Assembly: GCA_040377825.1 (NCBI GenBank)
Contig: JBEINZ010000039.1
Span: 1-16,414 of the forward strand
Source of the DNA: JBEINZ01 sp040377825
GTDB taxonomy: Bacteria > Pseudomonadota > Alphaproteobacteria > Rhizobiales > Ancalomicrobiaceae
Length of the DNA: 16,414 bases
Direction: 5' to 3'
Numbering within the stretch: position 1 is the stretch's first letter; each line of letters opens with the position of its first letter. The notes beneath the pieces were generated by a model. The model saw nothing but the letters and a program-made list of their open reading frames with translations, made no database searches and was not told the origin of the DNA. The position numbers and the translations under genes are program-made. This document shows, one piece after another, positions 7,298 to 13,783 of this stretch.

Positions 7298-7999
7298 ATG
7301 ATCACGGTGCCGGCGGCGCCTTTCGCCTACAGCCTGCCGCCGGGCAAAACCGCACTCGTCGTCGTTGACATGCAGCGCGATTTCGTCGAGCCGGGCGGAT
7401 TTGGAGAGACGCTCGGCAACGACGTATCGCGGCTGACGGCGATCGTGCCGACCGTTCGGGCCCTGCTCGATCTCTTTCGCCGGGAGGGCTGGTTGATCGT
7501 GCACACGCGCGAAAGCCATTCGCCGGATCTAGCCGATTGCCCGCCGGCAAAGCGCGAGCGCGGCAATCCGACGCTCAGGATCGGCGATCTCGGCCCGATG
7601 GGCCGCATTCTCGTGCGCGGAGAGCTTGGCAACGACATCGTCGACGCGCTCGCCCCGTATCCGGGCGAGGTCGTGCTCGACAAGCCAGGCAAGGGCGCGT
7701 TCTACGCGACCGCGCTCGGCGAGATCCTGCGGCTGAAGGGCATCACGCATCTGGTGTTTGCCGGTGTCACGACCGAGGTCTGCGTGCAGACGACGATGCG
7801 CGAGGCGAACGACCGTGGATACGAATGCCTGCTGGTGGAAGACGCCACCGAGAGCTATTTCGCGGACTTCAAGTCGGCCACGATCGACATGATCCGCGCG
7901 CAGGGTGGGATCGTTGGCTGGACGACGCCATTTTCCAAGCTGTCCGAGGCTGTCGAAATGGCATCGGCCGCGGTATGGCGGTCGACTTCAAGCCGGTGA
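7298..7999 (+). CDS. Isochorismatase-like cysteine amidohydrolase, candidate triuret hydrolase (TrtA-like)
   Basis: A 233-residue member of the same superfamily as BiuH. The triad is D24 in LVVVDMQRDF, K129 in DKPGKGAF and C162 in TTEVCVQTTMREA, so it should be an active amidohydrolase. It differs from the upstream BiuH in the N-terminus, in the pocket region (GFGETLGNDV in place of GYVDSMGYDI) and in the C-terminal third (DATESYFADF). Triuret hydrolase TrtA is a BiuH paralogue known to be encoded beside biuH in rhizobia and Herbaspirillum; the location and type fit, but sequence alone does not fix the substrate, and related ureide amidohydrolases are alternatives. The ATG at 7298 is chosen because GAGGA precedes it at 7284-7288; an in-frame ATG at 7280 overlaps the ATPase end and lacks a good site. 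Confidence 0.8.
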   Translation: MITVPAAPFAYSLPPGKTALVVVDMQRDFVEPGGFGETLGNDVSRLTAIVPTVRALLDLFRREGWLIVHTRESHSPDLADCPPAKRERGNPTLRIGDLGPMGRILVRGELGNDIVDALAPYPGEVVLDKPGKGAFYATALGEILRLKGITHLVFAGVTTEVCVQTTMREANDRGYECLLVEDATESYFADFKSATIDMIRAQGGIVGWTTPFSKLSEAVEMASAAVWRSTSSR

Positions 8000-8139
8000 C
8001 GGAACCCTGGAGCAAGCCCTTTGAATGACTGCCGATGAATTGTTCTGTCGCGAATTCAGGTGGGCTATCCTCCGATCGCGCTGAAACGTGGACATGATCA
8101 CTCTGACGGAAACCCTGTAAGCGCCCTTGGAGAAAGATA
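8000..8139. other. Gap between the cysteine hydrolase and atzG
   Basis: This is the widest gap (140 bp) inside the catabolic run after the receptor leader. It contains no recognisable sigma-54 or strong sigma-70 promoter and no terminator. Two imperfect copies of a 27-nt segment (TGACGGAA-CCCTG...GCCCTT) lie at 7997-8023 and 8104-8130, about 80 bp apart. A GC3-rich 17-codon frame (7975-8028) overlaps the end of the upstream gene and may be the head of a lost gene. The ribosome site GGAG at 8129-8132 belongs to atzG. Confidence 0.4.
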
Positions 8140-8328
8140 ATGCGGAATGCGGAATTCGATCCAGCGAAGCACGTTGATCACATGGAGCACATGCTTGGTC
8201 TGACGATCGAGGATGCATGGCGGCCGATCGTGATCGCCCACATGACGGCTATCGCCCGCGCTGGCAACCAAGTGATGAACGTCGCGCTCGTTGACGAAAT
8301 CGAACCGGCTCCGGTCTTTCTGGCATGA
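8140..8328 (+). CDS. atzG: AtzG-like small subunit of a 1-carboxybiuret hydrolase (DUF4089, GatC-like)
   Basis: A 62-residue protein recognised by the DUF4089 pattern: DHMEHMLGLTIEDAWRP near the N-terminus and the C-terminal EIEPAPVF. In Pseudomonas sp. ADP, AtzG (68 residues) forms an obligate alpha2-beta2 complex with the amidase AtzE, without which AtzE is insoluble; it is related to GatC of the tRNA-dependent amidotransferase. Here the ATG follows GGAGAAAG, and the stop codon overlaps the atzE start (ATGA, 8325-8328), so the two subunits are translationally coupled, as expected for a stoichiometric complex. Confidence 0.88.
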   Translation: MRNAEFDPAKHVDHMEHMLGLTIEDAWRPIVIAHMTAIARAGNQVMNVALVDEIEPAPVFLA

Positions 8329-9737
8329 GCGCACCGGTCGATTTGTCGCTCGTCACGGCGAGCAAGATTGCGGCGATGGTTCGATCTGGCGAGGTCAGCG
8401 CAACCGATGTGGTTCGCGCGGCGCTTGAGCGTGTCGATGCCTTGAATCCGATCCTCAATGCCTTCACCGACGTGACCAGGGCGCGGGCGCTGGAAAAAGC
8501 GCGGGCTATCGATGCGATGCGCGCCCGTCGGGAAGAGCTTCCCGCCTTCGCGGGCGTGCCGTTCGCGGTCAAAAACCTCTTCGATATCACGGGCCTTCCG
8601 ACACGCGCCGGATCGTTGATCAACCGCGCCCATGCGCCGGCAGGGCATGACGCGACACTCGTCGCGCGGCTGGCCGCGGCTGGCGGCGTCTTGATCGGCG
8701 GGCTCAACATGGGCGAATACGCCTATGACTTCACCGGCGAAAACGCCCACGATGGCAACGCGCTGAATCCGCATGACCGGACTAGAATGACCGGCGGCTC
8801 ATCGAGCGGGGCGGGCGGGGCGGTCGCGGCGGGCATGGTCCCGGTCGCGCTCGGATCGGACACCAACGGATCGATCCGCGTACCGGCGTCGTTCTGCGGC
8901 GTCTTTGGGCTGAAGCCGACCTATGGTCGGCTATCGCGGGCGCGGACTTATCCCTTCGTCGCCAGCTTGGACCATGTTGGGCCGATGGCTCGTTCGGTGT
9001 CCGATCTCGCGCATTCCTACGACATCATGCAGGGCCGCGACCCGCTCGATTCCCATCAAGCCGAACGGCCGATCGAGCCAACCGTGCCGAAGCTTCGGGC
9101 AGGGGCGGAAGGCTTGCGTATCGGCGTGCTCGATGATCATTTTGCTCAAAACGGTTTTCCCGAGGCTTTCGCGGCGGTGAATGTCGTCGCCCAGGCGCTC
9201 GGCGTCACCGCGACCGCACATTTGCCAAATGCCGCCGATGCGCGTGCCGCCGCCTTCGTCATCACGGCGGCGGAGGGCGCGGAACTTCATCTGAACCGAA
9301 TACGGGTTAGACCGCAGGATTACGATCCGGAGACCCGAGACCGATTCATCGCTGGGGCGATGGTTCCGGCGGTTTGGGTCCAAAAGGCGCAGAAGCTACG
9401 CCGCTGGTTCAGCCAAGCCGCCGCGAAAGCCTTTGAATGCCATGACGTGCTGCTTGCCCCGGCAACGCCCTGCCATGCGCCCCTATCCGGTCAGAAAACC
9501 CTTATGCTGGACGGCCAAGAGGTGGCCCTTCGACCGAACATGGGCGTCTTTACCCAGCCGATCTCGTTTATCGGCCTGCCGGTCGTCACGGTTCCGGTCT
9601 GGCTTCCGGACACGCATCTGCCCATTGGCGTTCAGATCATCGCCGCGCCCTGGCGGGAAGATCGCGCGCTGCGCGTCGCGGCGGCATTGGAAGCCATGGG
9701 CACTGTCAAATCGCCAGTTGCGGCGATCGGGGCTTGA
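8325..9737 (+). CDS. atzE: AtzE-like amidase-signature hydrolase (1-carboxybiuret hydrolase catalytic subunit)
   Basis: A 470-residue amidase-signature enzyme. The Ser-cisSer-Lys triad is visible: K83 in GVPFAVKNLFD, cis-Ser S159 in TGGSSSGAGG and the nucleophile S183 in GSDTNGSIR. The gene arrangement atzG-atzE-atzH identifies it as AtzE rather than GatA or a general amidase. AtzE with AtzG removes one amide nitrogen from 1-carboxybiuret, giving 1,3-dicarboxyurea and ammonia in the Pseudomonas ADP cyanuric-acid pathway. Length equals that of the family and no key residue is missing. DTNGS replaces the commoner DTGGS around the nucleophile, a feature I recall as frequent in AtzE-type proteins. 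In the present locus the substrate could come from triuret rather than from cyanuric acid; that is inference. Confidence 0.88.
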   Translation: MSAPVDLSLVTASKIAAMVRSGEVSATDVVRAALERVDALNPILNAFTDVTRARALEKARAIDAMRARREELPAFAGVPFAVKNLFDITGLPTRAGSLINRAHAPAGHDATLVARLAAAGGVLIGGLNMGEYAYDFTGENAHDGNALNPHDRTRMTGGSSSGAGGAVAAGMVPVALGSDTNGSIRVPASFCGVFGLKPTYGRLSRARTYPFVASLDHVGPMARSVSDLAHSYDIMQGRDPLDSHQAERPIEPTVPKLRAGAEGLRIGVLDDHFAQNGFPEAFAAVNVVAQALGVTATAHLPNAADARAAAFVITAAEGAELHLNRIRVRPQDYDPETRDRFIAGAMVPAVWVQKAQKLRRWFSQAAAKAFECHDVLLAPATPCHAPLSGQKTLMLDGQEVALRPNMGVFTQPISFIGLPVVTVPVWLPDTHLPIGVQIIAAPWREDRALRVAAALEAMGTVKSPVAAIGA

Positions 9738-9755
9738 GACGAAAAGGCAGCTGCA

Positions 9756-10148
9756 ATGGACATCAATATTCCGGAAGTCCTGGCGGACGTAACAGCCGCC
9801 TTTGTTGCTTATGAAAAAGCCCTGGTTAGCAATGATGTCGATAGGCTCGACCGGCTGTTTCATCCGGCGGCCGAGACCATCCGCTACGGCATCGCCGAGA
9901 ACCTCTACGGCCATGAAGAAATCGCGGCGTTCCGCGCCGCGCGGCCGTCGGTTGGCTTGGAACGCACACTCGAGCGCACCGTCATCACGACCTATGGGCG
10001 CGACTTCGCCGTCGCCTCGACGCTGTTTCGCCGTCCCACGTCGCCGAGCAAGGTCGGCCGACAGATGCAAACCTGGGCGCGCTTTGCCGACGGCTGGCGT
10101 GTGGTGGCGGCCCATGTGAGCGTCATCGCCGACCCCGATGGCATTTAA
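9756..10148 (+). CDS. atzH: AtzH-like protein (DUF3225, NTF2 fold), 1,3-dicarboxyurea amidohydrolase
   Basis: A 130-residue SnoaL/NTF2-fold protein of the DUF3225 family. In Pseudomonas sp. ADP, AtzH was proposed to convert 1,3-dicarboxyurea, the AtzE product, into allophanate, so avoiding the spontaneous route to urea. The two residues reported as needed there, Tyr22 and Arg46, have counterparts with identical spacing here: Y19 in FVAYEKAL and R43 in ETIRYGIAENLYG. The motif RMQTWARFADGWRVVAAHVS-type C-terminal strand pair is typical of the fold. The ATG follows AAGG at 9744-9747 by 8 nt and lies 18 nt after the atzE stop. It is the last gene of the catabolic run; no atzF follows. Confidence 0.87.
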   Translation: MDINIPEVLADVTAAFVAYEKALVSNDVDRLDRLFHPAAETIRYGIAENLYGHEEIAAFRAARPSVGLERTLERTVITTYGRDFAVASTLFRRPTSPSKVGRQMQTWARFADGWRVVAAHVSVIADPDGI

Positions 10149-10158
10149 ACCTTACCGT

Positions 10159-10233
10159 TTAACCAGTAATTGAGCTTGCGGGCCCATTTGCGAGAAGATC
10201 CTTTTCGAAAGAAAGAATTAAGGAGATAGTAAC
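10159..10233. promoter_or_regulatory. Candidate CtrA-like half-site pairs upstream of the PilZ gene
   Basis: Two near-matches to the alphaproteobacterial CtrA box TTAA-N7-TTAA occur: TTAA-N7-TTGA at 10159-10173 and TTAA-N7-GTAAC at 10218-10233. The gap 10149-10257 is clearly AT-richer than the flanking genes, as promoters are. Each site has one mismatch, and motifs this short occur by chance, so the call is weak. An inverted repeat TTAAAC/GTTTAA (10145-10162) overlaps the atzH stop and is too short for a terminator. Confidence 0.2.
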
Positions 10234-10257
10234 TTTAGTTTACATCGGGGGTTCAAA

Positions 10258-10554
10258 ATGAATGCGAACTTGTCTTCTCGATCCGATCGTCGCTCCGACC
10301 CTTCGCGAACCTTAGACTCGGGACGCCGGATCGTACCCCGCAAGCGCTGCCTGCGGAAGGCGACAGCTTACTTCAACAATACCTGCTGCTGCTATAATGG
10401 CACGTTGTCCGATATCTCGGCAACCGGCGCCAAGATCCGGTTTCCTGCGCCGACGCCCCTGCCGAATGAGATCGTCTTGCTGTGGGAAACATCGAAGCGG
10501 CGCGCAAAAGTCGTGTGGCGCAAGGAAAACAGCGTCGGCATCGCGTTCGTCTGA
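10258..10554 (+). CDS. Small PilZ-domain protein, putative cyclic-di-GMP receptor
   Basis: A 98-residue protein that is almost only a PilZ domain, the beta-barrel that binds cyclic di-GMP and acts on motility, exopolysaccharide or other outputs. Both ligand motifs are recognisable: R24-I-V-P-R28 (RxxxR) and D52-I-S-A-T-G57 ([D/N]xSxxG), followed by the usual beta strands ending in AKVVWRKENSVGIAFV. The first 22 residues are polar, Ser/Arg-rich and probably disordered. Unusual is a run of three cysteines at 43-45, in a surface-strand position between the two motifs. It stands alone: the AT-rich gap before it separates it from atzH, and the next frame is on the other strand. Single-domain PilZ proteins of this kind are numerous in Hyphomicrobiales. 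Confidence 0.82.
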   Translation: MNANLSSRSDRRSDPSRTLDSGRRIVPRKRCLRKATAYFNNTCCCYNGTLSDISATGAKIRFPAPTPLPNEIVLLWETSKRRAKVVWRKENSVGIAFV

Positions 10555-10575
10555 GCGCGCGTCGGACCGTCAGGT

Positions 10576-10839
10576 TCAACGATCGTAGTCGACCGCGACA
10601 ATGGCCGACCCAAGCTTCGACAGGATTTCACCCGCGGTTTTTAGGCCTGAGGATGGTCCTTTGTGGGTCCGGATGCCGGCCTCGCCGAGAAAATCCGACA
10701 GCACTCCCGCCGGCACGATGTCGTATGGCGTAGCCGGCACGGTTCCGGCGACTTGACGGGCTTCCTTGGCATTGTTCGCGACCAAGCCGACGACCATCCC
10801 GCGCCGATCGGTGATCGGAGCCCCGGCCGCCCCGCGCTG
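10576..10839 (-). pseudogene. N-terminally truncated trypsin-like serine protease remnant
   Basis: Reading on the - strand, about 88 codons resemble the C-terminal part of a trypsin-like/Do-type protease: RGAAGAPITDRRGMVVGLVAN corresponds to the region around the nucleophile (G-x-S-G-[GSA]-P-[IL]-x-D-x-x-G-x-V-[VI]-G), followed by VPAGVLSDFLGEAGI. The catalytic Ser position reads Ala, and there is no room or resemblance for the His and Asp parts of the triad upstream: coding resemblance ends near 10840 and the sequence beyond is unrelated. It ends in TGA 10576-10578. It is most likely a decayed gene tail. An alternative is a small protein using the ATG at 10905, but its first 22 residues do not resemble anything. 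Confidence 0.5.
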
Positions 10840-11322
10840 CTTCGTGCTGTGACCCCATCTTGTCATGCAGCTGAAGCGAGAGCCCTGGGTTGAGATGAAA
10901 TTCACCCCGAAACGAGGCCAGCCGGAACCAGAAAATTCCGGGGTTAAGGCTCATCCCGGCGGGGGTGCCGGAGAGCCGTCTATGAGCGCGATCGGCGCAA
11001 CCGCTTCGATCCGAGTGCACCTGGAATGAGGATGAGCCGCTCGGGCGCCGCCACAAAACGGAGGATGGCGAGCCGCGTCGTTCCTCGGAAACATGATCCT
11101 CTTGCGTCGCTTGGGTGCAATTGGGCGTGGAATTCTCCCGCCAATCTCTCGGAAACCTGCACCACAGTCACCGTCCTGTAAGGTGAAGGCGGTAAGTGAG
11201 CGACCTTGCCTGATGTTCCTCGGATGCAGGGGAGAGTCGTCGGATTAGCGGATCTTGTCCGCCGTCCGATCCGTTAGATTGACGCCCGCTGCAACCATCA
11301 CTCTCCGACGCAGTCGTCCCTC
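10840..11322. other. Long gap without a recognisable gene
   Basis: About 480 bp with short open frames on both strands (for example 10628-11056 and 10980-11171 on -, and two consecutive short frames on + ending near 11031 and 11180), none with family resemblance or a ribosome site. Inverted repeats seen are CCGGAA-N8-TTCCGG (10922-10941) and a nested pair CGGAT/ATCCG with GCGGA/TCCGC inside (11241-11273). The left boundary coincides with the break in the protease remnant, suggesting a past insertion or deletion; no terminal inverted repeats or transposase could be identified. Confidence 0.4.
11241..11273. promoter_or_regulatory. Nested inverted repeat upstream of the MFS exporter gene
   Basis: Outer arms CGGAT (11241-11245) and ATCCG (11269-11273) enclose GCGGA-TCTTG-TCCGC (11248-11262). 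It lies 50 bp before the MFS start codon, where an operator of a local repressor or a leader hairpin would be expected. No adjacent regulator gene supports the operator reading. Confidence 0.25.
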
Positions 11323-12732
11323 ATGAGAATTCCACGCAATCGGACGGTCCCGCTCATCGTGGCCGCCGCGCTCTTCATGGAGCACCTGGACTCGACCATC
11401 ATCGCCACGGCCCTGCCGGTCATGGCGAAGGACTTCGGGCTGCCACCGATCATGCTCAATTTGGCGATCACGACCTATCTCGTCGCCGTCGCTGTGTTCA
11501 TTCCGGCCTCGGGTTGGTTGGCCGACCGCTTCGGCGCCCGTCGCGTCTTCGTGTCCGCGATCGGCGTTTTTCTGTTGGGTTCGATCCTTTGCGGACTTTC
11601 CCAGTCATTGCCTATGCTTGTCGGCGGTCGACTGGTCCAGGGACTCGGCGGCGCCATGATGGTGCCGGTCGGTCGGCTTTTATTGCTGCGCTCGGTGCCG
11701 AAGACCGAGCTGATCTCCGCCATGGCTTGGTTGACCATACCGGCCATGATCGGACCGGTGATGGGGCCTCCCGTTGGCGGTTTCATCACCACCTACGCAT
11801 CATGGCGATGGCTTTTCTGGATCAACGTTCCGATCGGCATCATCGGCATCGCCGTTGCGCTTTGGCTCTTGCCATCGATCCGCGAGGAAGATGCGCCGGC
11901 CTTCGATTACACCGGATTTTTCCTGTCGGCCGCCGGATTGGCCGCGGGGGTGTTTGCTTTCGAAACGCTCGGGCGCGGCATCGTCCCGGTTGAAGTCACC
12001 GTTGCGGCCGCGCTGGTCGGGTTCACGTTGATCTTTGCCTATATCCGCCATGCACGAAACGTCGACCGACCGCTGGTGGACCTTTCGCTCTTGCGCATTC
12101 CGACGTTTCGGGCGGCTGTCGTCGGCGGCTCGTTGTTTCGGATTGGCGTTGGCGCGGTCCCGTTTTTGCTGCCGCTGCAGCTCCAAATCGGTTTTGGGCG
12201 CTCACCGCTGGAATCCGGCCTGACCACATTCGTGTCCGCGGCGGGCGCCTTGATGCTTAAAGCCTTTGCCGGCCGGATCATCGGACGCTTTGGCTTCCGC
12301 AATACGCTGGTGTTCAACAGTATCCTGGGGGCGCTGTTCATTGCGGTGGTTGGTCTGGCGGGGCCCGGCACGCCGGTGGCGATCTTGATGTCGGTCCTGC
12401 TGATCGGTGGATTTTTCCGATCCCTTGAATTCACCGCCATCAACGCGATCGGCTACGCCGATATCGAGCCGGCTCAAATGAGCCGCGCGACGTCGCTTTC
12501 CGGCATGGCGCAGCAGCTCTCCCTAAGCGGCGGCGTCGCCTTCGCTGCGTTGACGCTGCATTTGCTGACCATGAAGGACGGCTTGGCGCTGGATGCCGGA
12601 CATATCTCGATAGCCATCGGTCTCGTCGGAATTCTGTCGGCCAGCGCCGCCTGGATCTTCGCCGCGCTGCCCGAGAATGCTGGAGAGGCCATGATCGGTA
12701 AGTTTTCCTCGGAAAGTCGCGGGGCTGGATAA
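11323..12732 (+). CDS. MFS multidrug exporter, DHA2 (EmrB/QacA) family
   Basis: A 469-residue inner-membrane proton antiporter with 12-14 hydrophobic helices. Diagnostic pieces are the helix-1 motif FMEHLDSTIIATALPVMAKDFG (D1 motif of DHA2 proteins), motif A GWLADRFGARRVF in loop 2-3, the Arg-containing motif B near GGRLVQGLGGAMMVPVGR, and the antiporter motif C around MIGPVMGPPVGGFITTYASW, followed by RWLFWINVPIG. Substrates of such exporters are usually toxic organic compounds and cannot be predicted here. The ATG at 11323 gives the right distance to helix 1, but no clear Shine-Dalgarno sequence precedes it. There is no accompanying membrane-fusion (EmrA) gene or regulator. The stop is followed at once by the repeat cluster. 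Confidence 0.9.
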   Translation: MRIPRNRTVPLIVAAALFMEHLDSTIIATALPVMAKDFGLPPIMLNLAITTYLVAVAVFIPASGWLADRFGARRVFVSAIGVFLLGSILCGLSQSLPMLVGGRLVQGLGGAMMVPVGRLLLLRSVPKTELISAMAWLTIPAMIGPVMGPPVGGFITTYASWRWLFWINVPIGIIGIAVALWLLPSIREEDAPAFDYTGFFLSAAGLAAGVFAFETLGRGIVPVEVTVAAALVGFTLIFAYIRHARNVDRPLVDLSLLRIPTFRAAVVGGSLFRIGVGAVPFLLPLQLQIGFGRSPLESGLTTFVSAAGALMLKAFAGRIIGRFGFRNTLVFNSILGALFIAVVGLAGPGTPVAILMSVLLIGGFFRSLEFTAINAIGYADIEPAQMSRATSLSGMAQQLSLSGGVAFAALTLHLLTMKDGLALDAGHISIAIGLVGILSASAAWIFAALPENAGEAMIGKFSSESRGAG

Positions 12733-12843
12733 CTCGCTTGAGAATTTATCCGCGAAAGGGGTTTCCAGTACTTTCGGCGCGAGGAGACAATCGACACCAC
12801 AACCCTAAATCCATCGCGCCCATCGCCTTCTCTCTCAAGGATT

Positions 12844-12862
12844 AATCTGCGAAAGGCAGATT
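12844..12862. repeat. Repeat hairpin with GAAAG loop
   Basis: Perfect 7-bp stem AATCTGC/GCAGATT with loop GAAAG. In the related copies the stem bases change but pairing is kept (CCCCC/GGGGG at 14855-14873; AATCCGC/GCAGACC with G-U pairs near 15117-15136 read on the other strand). Confidence 0.7.
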
Positions 12863-12885
12863 CGGGCGCACCCTCAACCAAAGAT

Positions 12886-12920
12886 CTATCGCCTTCTCCC
12901 TCAAGGATAGAAGGCGATAG
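12886..12920. repeat. Perfect 12-bp inverted repeat in the repeat cluster
   Basis: CTATCGCCTTCT (12886-12897) and AGAAGGCGATAG (12909-12920) are exact reverse complements around an 11-nt loop, CCCTCAAGGAT. The same head motif recurs singly in every other repeat copy of the window. Confidence 0.75.
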
Positions 12921-13039
12921 AGGTGATACATATAGGGTTGTGGATTCGATTAACTCCTCGCTCTGCCAGTGCCCAAATCTGCCTTTCGCAGAGCAATCCT
13001 CAAGGGGAGAAGGCGATGGAGGCGAGGATTCTGATCTCC

Positions 13040-13061
13040 CCCGCGACGCGTCTTTCGCGGG
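13040..13061. repeat. GC-rich hairpin just downstream of phnN
   Basis: CCCGCG (13040-13045) pairs with CGCGGG (13056-13061) around a 10-nt loop. It begins 15 nt beyond the phnN stop codon (phnN is on the - strand). The sequence after it in the direction of phnN transcription has no T-run, so it is at most a factor-assisted terminator or an mRNA-stabilising end. Confidence 0.45.
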
Positions 13062-13076
13062 AGACTCCATTTGACG

Positions 13077-13718
13077 TCAGCCGAAAGCGCGGAGCGCGCG
13101 CGCCGCGTGGAGATCACGGACGACGTCTTCCAGGCGCATCGCGCCTTCTTCGGGATCGCCGACATTTTGGATGACGACGAGCGAAGGCGCGGCCGGGAGA
13201 TGCCCTTCAGCGCGCCTCAGCCGCGCCGCGATATCCTCCGCGCTTTCGCGCCCGCGCCCGGCGAGGCGTTTGGCGAGTACATCGATCGGCGCGGTGACGA
13301 GAACGACCGTCACCCGTTCGTAGCGGGCGAGCGCTTCGGGAATGATCGCCCGCGACACGTTGACCACGACCACGCCGCCGGCCGCGATGGTCCGATTGAT
13401 CTCCACGGGCACCGCATAGCCTAGCCCATGCGCGCGCCAAAACAACGCCGCTCCGCCACCGGCGATGAGCCGTTCGAATTCCGGTTCGTCGAGCGCCGCG
13501 CTTTGCTCGGTCGTGTCGGGCGCGCGGGTGATCAGTCGCGTTGGAAAGCTGGCAAAGAAGTCCGCCGCAAGGCGCGCGCGCGCCCGCGCGATCAGCGTAT
13601 CCTTGCCGGCTCCAGATGGTCCGACGACCAAAACCAAGGCCCCCGGGCCCAACTTCTCCGTCTCGTTGCCCACCACGCTTGCCATCTCCGTAACGGTATC
13701 GAATCTGGAGAATACCAT
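13077..13718 (-). CDS. phnN: Ribose 1,5-bisphosphokinase
   Basis: A 213-residue guanylate-kinase-like P-loop enzyme that phosphorylates ribose 1,5-bisphosphate to 5-phosphoribosyl diphosphate (PRPP), the last step of the C-P lyase phosphonate pathway and an alternative PRPP source. The Walker A is GPSGAGKDT (33-41), with the Asp-Thr ending characteristic of PhnN; TRLITRAPD (58-68 region) matches the substrate loop, FWRAHGLGYAVP follows it, and APIDVLAKRLAGRGRES is the lid. Length suits the family. The start is uncertain: ATG at 13718 has only a weak GGGA site, while the ATG at 13685 has a GGAG too close. No other phn gene is in the window, and phnN is commonly detached from the phn operon in rhizobia. 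Confidence 0.87.
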   Translation of the reverse strand: MVFSRFDTVTEMASVVGNETEKLGPGALVLVVGPSGAGKDTLIARARARLAADFFASFPTRLITRAPDTTEQSAALDEPEFERLIAGGGAALFWRAHGLGYAVPVEINRTIAAGGVVVVNVSRAIIPEALARYERVTVVLVTAPIDVLAKRLAGRGRESAEDIAARLRRAEGHLPAAPSLVVIQNVGDPEEGAMRLEDVVRDLHAARALRAFG

Positions 13719-13783
13719 GGTTCCCGCGTTGTCACCGTCTCGTGACGGTTAGACGGGAAAAGCCGTCGATCGAAACAAAGATG

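Larger units (their letters stand above)
12733..13061. repeat. Mosaic palindromic repeat cluster (RIME-like), copies in both orientations
   Basis: The convergent gap between the MFS gene and phnN is built from repeat blocks. A + copy at 12820-12867 and a - copy at 12971-13019 are about 85 percent alike by eye; each contains a CCATCGCCTTCTC head, CAAGGATT or its variant, and a hairpin with a GCGAAAG loop. A further block with GAGGAGACAATCGACACCAC (12781-12800) returns inverted near 12922-12966. Similar blocks recur at 14831-15155. Open frames crossing the cluster translate into peptides such as ILEGEGD, a known artefact of rhizobial intergenic repeats. A role in transcription ending for the two converging genes is possible but no T-runs follow the stems. 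Confidence 0.75.

Noticed and set aside
4791..7305. Long - strand frames opposite biuH and the ATPase gene (4791-5927, 6055-7305)
   Set aside because: Antisense shadows of genes with intact catalytic motifs on the + strand; no ribosome sites or motifs of their own.
10955..11040. Possible group II intron domain V around GGAGAGCCGTCTATGAGC
   Set aside because: Only the first few bases resemble a domain V; the second strand of the stem and the conserved bulge are not found, and no maturase is present.
12474..13070. 198-codon - strand frame after the MFS gene
   Set aside because: Its first half translates the repeat cluster (ILEGEGD-type peptides) and the rest is the MFS antisense frame.
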